This document shows, piece after piece, positions 63,501 through 64,000 of a stretch of 64,000 nt of DNA. The notes under the pieces are model-generated. The model was not told the DNA's origin, did no database searches, and saw only the letters and a list, made by a program, of their open reading frames with translations. Each line of letters starts with the position of its first letter. Position 1 is the first letter of the stretch. The DNA comes from Spongilla lacustris (lineage: Eukaryota > Porifera > Demospongiae > Spongillida > Spongillidae), in assembly GCA_949361645.1 (NCBI GenBank), contig OX442416.1:5494629-5558628 (forward strand), given 5' to 3'. The position numbers were made by a program, and so were the translations under genes.

Positions 63501-63637
63501 TGAATACATTCACTCATTGTTCTTTTACATGCTAACAGAGTAATGCAACCTCGTTGTTCATAGCAAGTCAACAGGGTCATCATGATGTAGTGCAGACCTT
63601 GTTGGGAGCAGGTGCTGATGTGAATATAGCAACATGT
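54502..63637 (+). CDS. Ankyrin-repeat protein, 5' part (runs off the window)
   Basis: Exon 1: ATG 54502 to donor GTATGT at 54715 (71 codons), with an N-terminal tail followed by SAASDGDILTVRKLLSRGHVD, the start of an ankyrin stack. Then 62732-62830 (DNTTAIYMASQNGHHSIV .. GADVNIATF), 62955-63056 (PLRSASFGGHLDIVKTLIEAGANVN; donor uncertain, 63052 is the alternative) and 63539-63637 (SLFIASQQGHHDVVQTLLGAGADVN). Each of these exons is one repeat of 33-34 residues in phase 0. No other domain is visible and the gene continues to the right. Ankyrin stacks bind protein partners; nothing here shows which. Confidence 0.75.
56735..56860 (+). CDS. Small open frame, 41 codons
   Basis: ATG to TAA encoding a basic peptide (MTLKRALRRGRVMHLHSKVG..). 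No similarity recognised; it may be chance. Listed because its composition is unusually lysine/arginine-rich for the surrounding sequence. Confidence 0.15.
   Translation: MTLKRALRRGRVMHLHSKVGRTEYRYAQTATSVAHNYIERE
57187..57496. repeat. Dispersed direct repeat, copy 1
   Basis: About 305 bp starting GTGTATTCTGTGTGTAAGTC, matched with about one mismatch in ten at 59349-59654. The start is an open frame ending ..VSNENVKIL before a stop, so the repeat seems to carry the 3' end of a coding region plus untranslated sequence. Confidence 0.85.
57980..58200. repeat. Dispersed repeat with tRNA-like promoter, copy 1
   Basis: A GAGTTCAAATCCTGC motif like a tRNA B box, a run of T, then a body with AAATCACTCGCGCTTGGTGTGAAGG .. 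GGTGGCCTTCACC in short blocks. Homologous to 62430-62605. It could be a tRNA-derived SINE; the A box is poor. Confidence 0.5.
58453..58830 (-). CDS. Candidate exon, minus strand
   Basis: Open minus-strand frame with protein-like text (SGVYILYCGENPSKF, LPCKFGNMREVYDSCF, HQFDHDFIYFTRTF) ending in a serine-rich tail. No known motif and splice sites not resolved. It could be an exon of a gene inside the ankyrin intron or a transposon fragment; a second open frame on the same strand overlaps it. Confidence 0.25.
   Translation of the reverse strand, partial: CNAFSGVYILYCGENPSKFCMKVQSRLHGMLDILPCKFGNMREVYDSCFLHQSIGSSFLQPPEIRHQFDHDFIYFTRTFISMSKLNYRIPPLVQGATAAFFAGGSTASSSSSSSARCLSFQFGIG
59349..59654. 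repeat. Dispersed direct repeat, copy 2
   Basis: Second copy of 57187-57496. The upstream frame is longer here (DGLNEQPFNHDAIEDVRFLK leading into VYSVCKSTMLCSD) and ends in ..VSNENVKRL, so the shared part corresponds to the end of a coding region. Confidence 0.85.
60461..60611. mobile_element. GGTCCGG-rich hairpin element, copy 1
   Basis: About 150 bp with repeated GGTCCGGG and inverted CCGGACCACTTTTGG words, starting GTGTCACGCAAAAATTGG and ending GCATGACACC, so the two ends are short inverted repeats (GTGTCA/TGACAC). Homologous to 61783-61935 in the opposite orientation. Confidence 0.7.
61783..61935. mobile_element. GGTCCGG-rich hairpin element, copy 2 (inverted)
   Basis: Reverse-complement copy of 60461-60611, ending AATTTTCGCGTGACACCAGC. 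The order of GGTCCGG and CCAAAAGTGG words is the same when inverted. Flanking sequence on one side (ATCAAAAAGCAGTTGAA) also resembles that of copy 1 (about 60350), so a longer unit may be involved. Confidence 0.7.
62430..62605. repeat. Dispersed repeat with tRNA-like promoter, copy 2
   Basis: GGTTTCAAATTCCGGC in the B-box position, T run, then GCTTGGGTGTGATGG, TGATTTGGTGTGTCTATTGG and GGGGGCCTTCTCAC, matching 57980-58200. A further partial, inverted piece (GTGAAGGCCACCTA) is at about 62231-62310. Confidence 0.5.
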
Positions 63638-64000
63638 GTAAGTTGCATTATGAATGTATTTGTCTGATTAAATAGTTTAAGGATCTAATACAAATATTAT
63701 CAATTACTTGTGCATATTTACAATACATGTAATACTTATAATACAACACCACTAAACTACAAAACAATACTACAATATAGGGAACATAATGAATTAAATG
63801 TTCTCTGTAAAACCTCCAGCAGCCGGCATCAGGGAAAGAAAATGCTTGAAAATAACCAACCACTAGCTTGATTTCATTGATATATGTACATGAAATAAAT
63901 GATGTTCCATTGCATATTCATATCACTAAAATTAATATTTCGAACCATAATCTTGAGTGTTGATCAATAGTCAGCTTTGAATGCTATAATTACTCACTTA
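63638..64000. other. Intron of the ankyrin gene at the window edge
   Basis: AT-rich; no exon in this last stretch. The next ankyrin exon should lie beyond 64000. Confidence 0.5.

Overview
The window is eukaryotic genomic DNA: short coding exons with GT..AG introns, AATAAA polyadenylation signals, long stretches without coding, and many inverted-repeat DNA elements. A leishmanolysin-like (M8) ectodomain, calcium-binding EGF modules with tiny phase-1 introns, one-repeat-per-exon ankyrin coding and frequent ACATGTACATGTA-type words point to a marine invertebrate. An early-branching animal such as a demosponge is my best guess; this is inference, because no species-diagnostic gene is present.

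Layout. 1-2.5 kb: no convincing gene, with G-homopolymer tracts. 2.5-4.8 kb: a CA-rich minisatellite partly arranged as a palindrome. 4.87-5.1 kb: the last exon of a plus-strand gene ending in a membrane anchor. 5.76-7.57 kb: broken pieces of a multi-exon, probably transposon-derived gene. 8.2-9.3 kb: a short inverted-repeat element and a minus-strand four-helix membrane protein. 10.95-23.3 kb: a block of foldback elements, namely one truncated and one complete 822-bp element (family X here) followed by an 11-kb foldback element whose arms carry inverted minisatellites and coding-like sequence around a loop of about 150 bp.

24.0-38.9 kb holds the best gene of the window. Twenty-five plus-strand exons join in frame (905 codons including the stop) into a predicted type I membrane protein: M8 metallopeptidase domain, nine EGF-like modules, one transmembrane helix and a short cytoplasmic tail. 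The two active-site histidines and the third zinc-ligand histidine are present, but the catalytic glutamate of HExxH is lysine (HKAQH), so it looks like a pseudoprotease. Seven of its EGF exons sit in an almost perfect 176-bp tandem array.

39-54 kb: a two-exon nuclear-type protein end (40.9-41.8 kb), a hAT relic with two nested foldback elements (46.1-48.4 kb), a possible beta-trefoil exon (49.3 kb), an exon downstream of a local duplication (52.5 kb) and the last two exons of a minus-strand gene (53.2-53.4 kb). 54.5 kb to the right edge: a plus-strand ankyrin gene, first exon at 54.5 kb and three more repeat exons at 62.7-63.6 kb. It runs off the window, and its intron of about 8 kb is filled with dispersed repeats.

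The genes show no common pathway. Much of the organisation reflects mobile DNA of the inverted-repeat type and tandem duplication acting on both noncoding DNA and exons.
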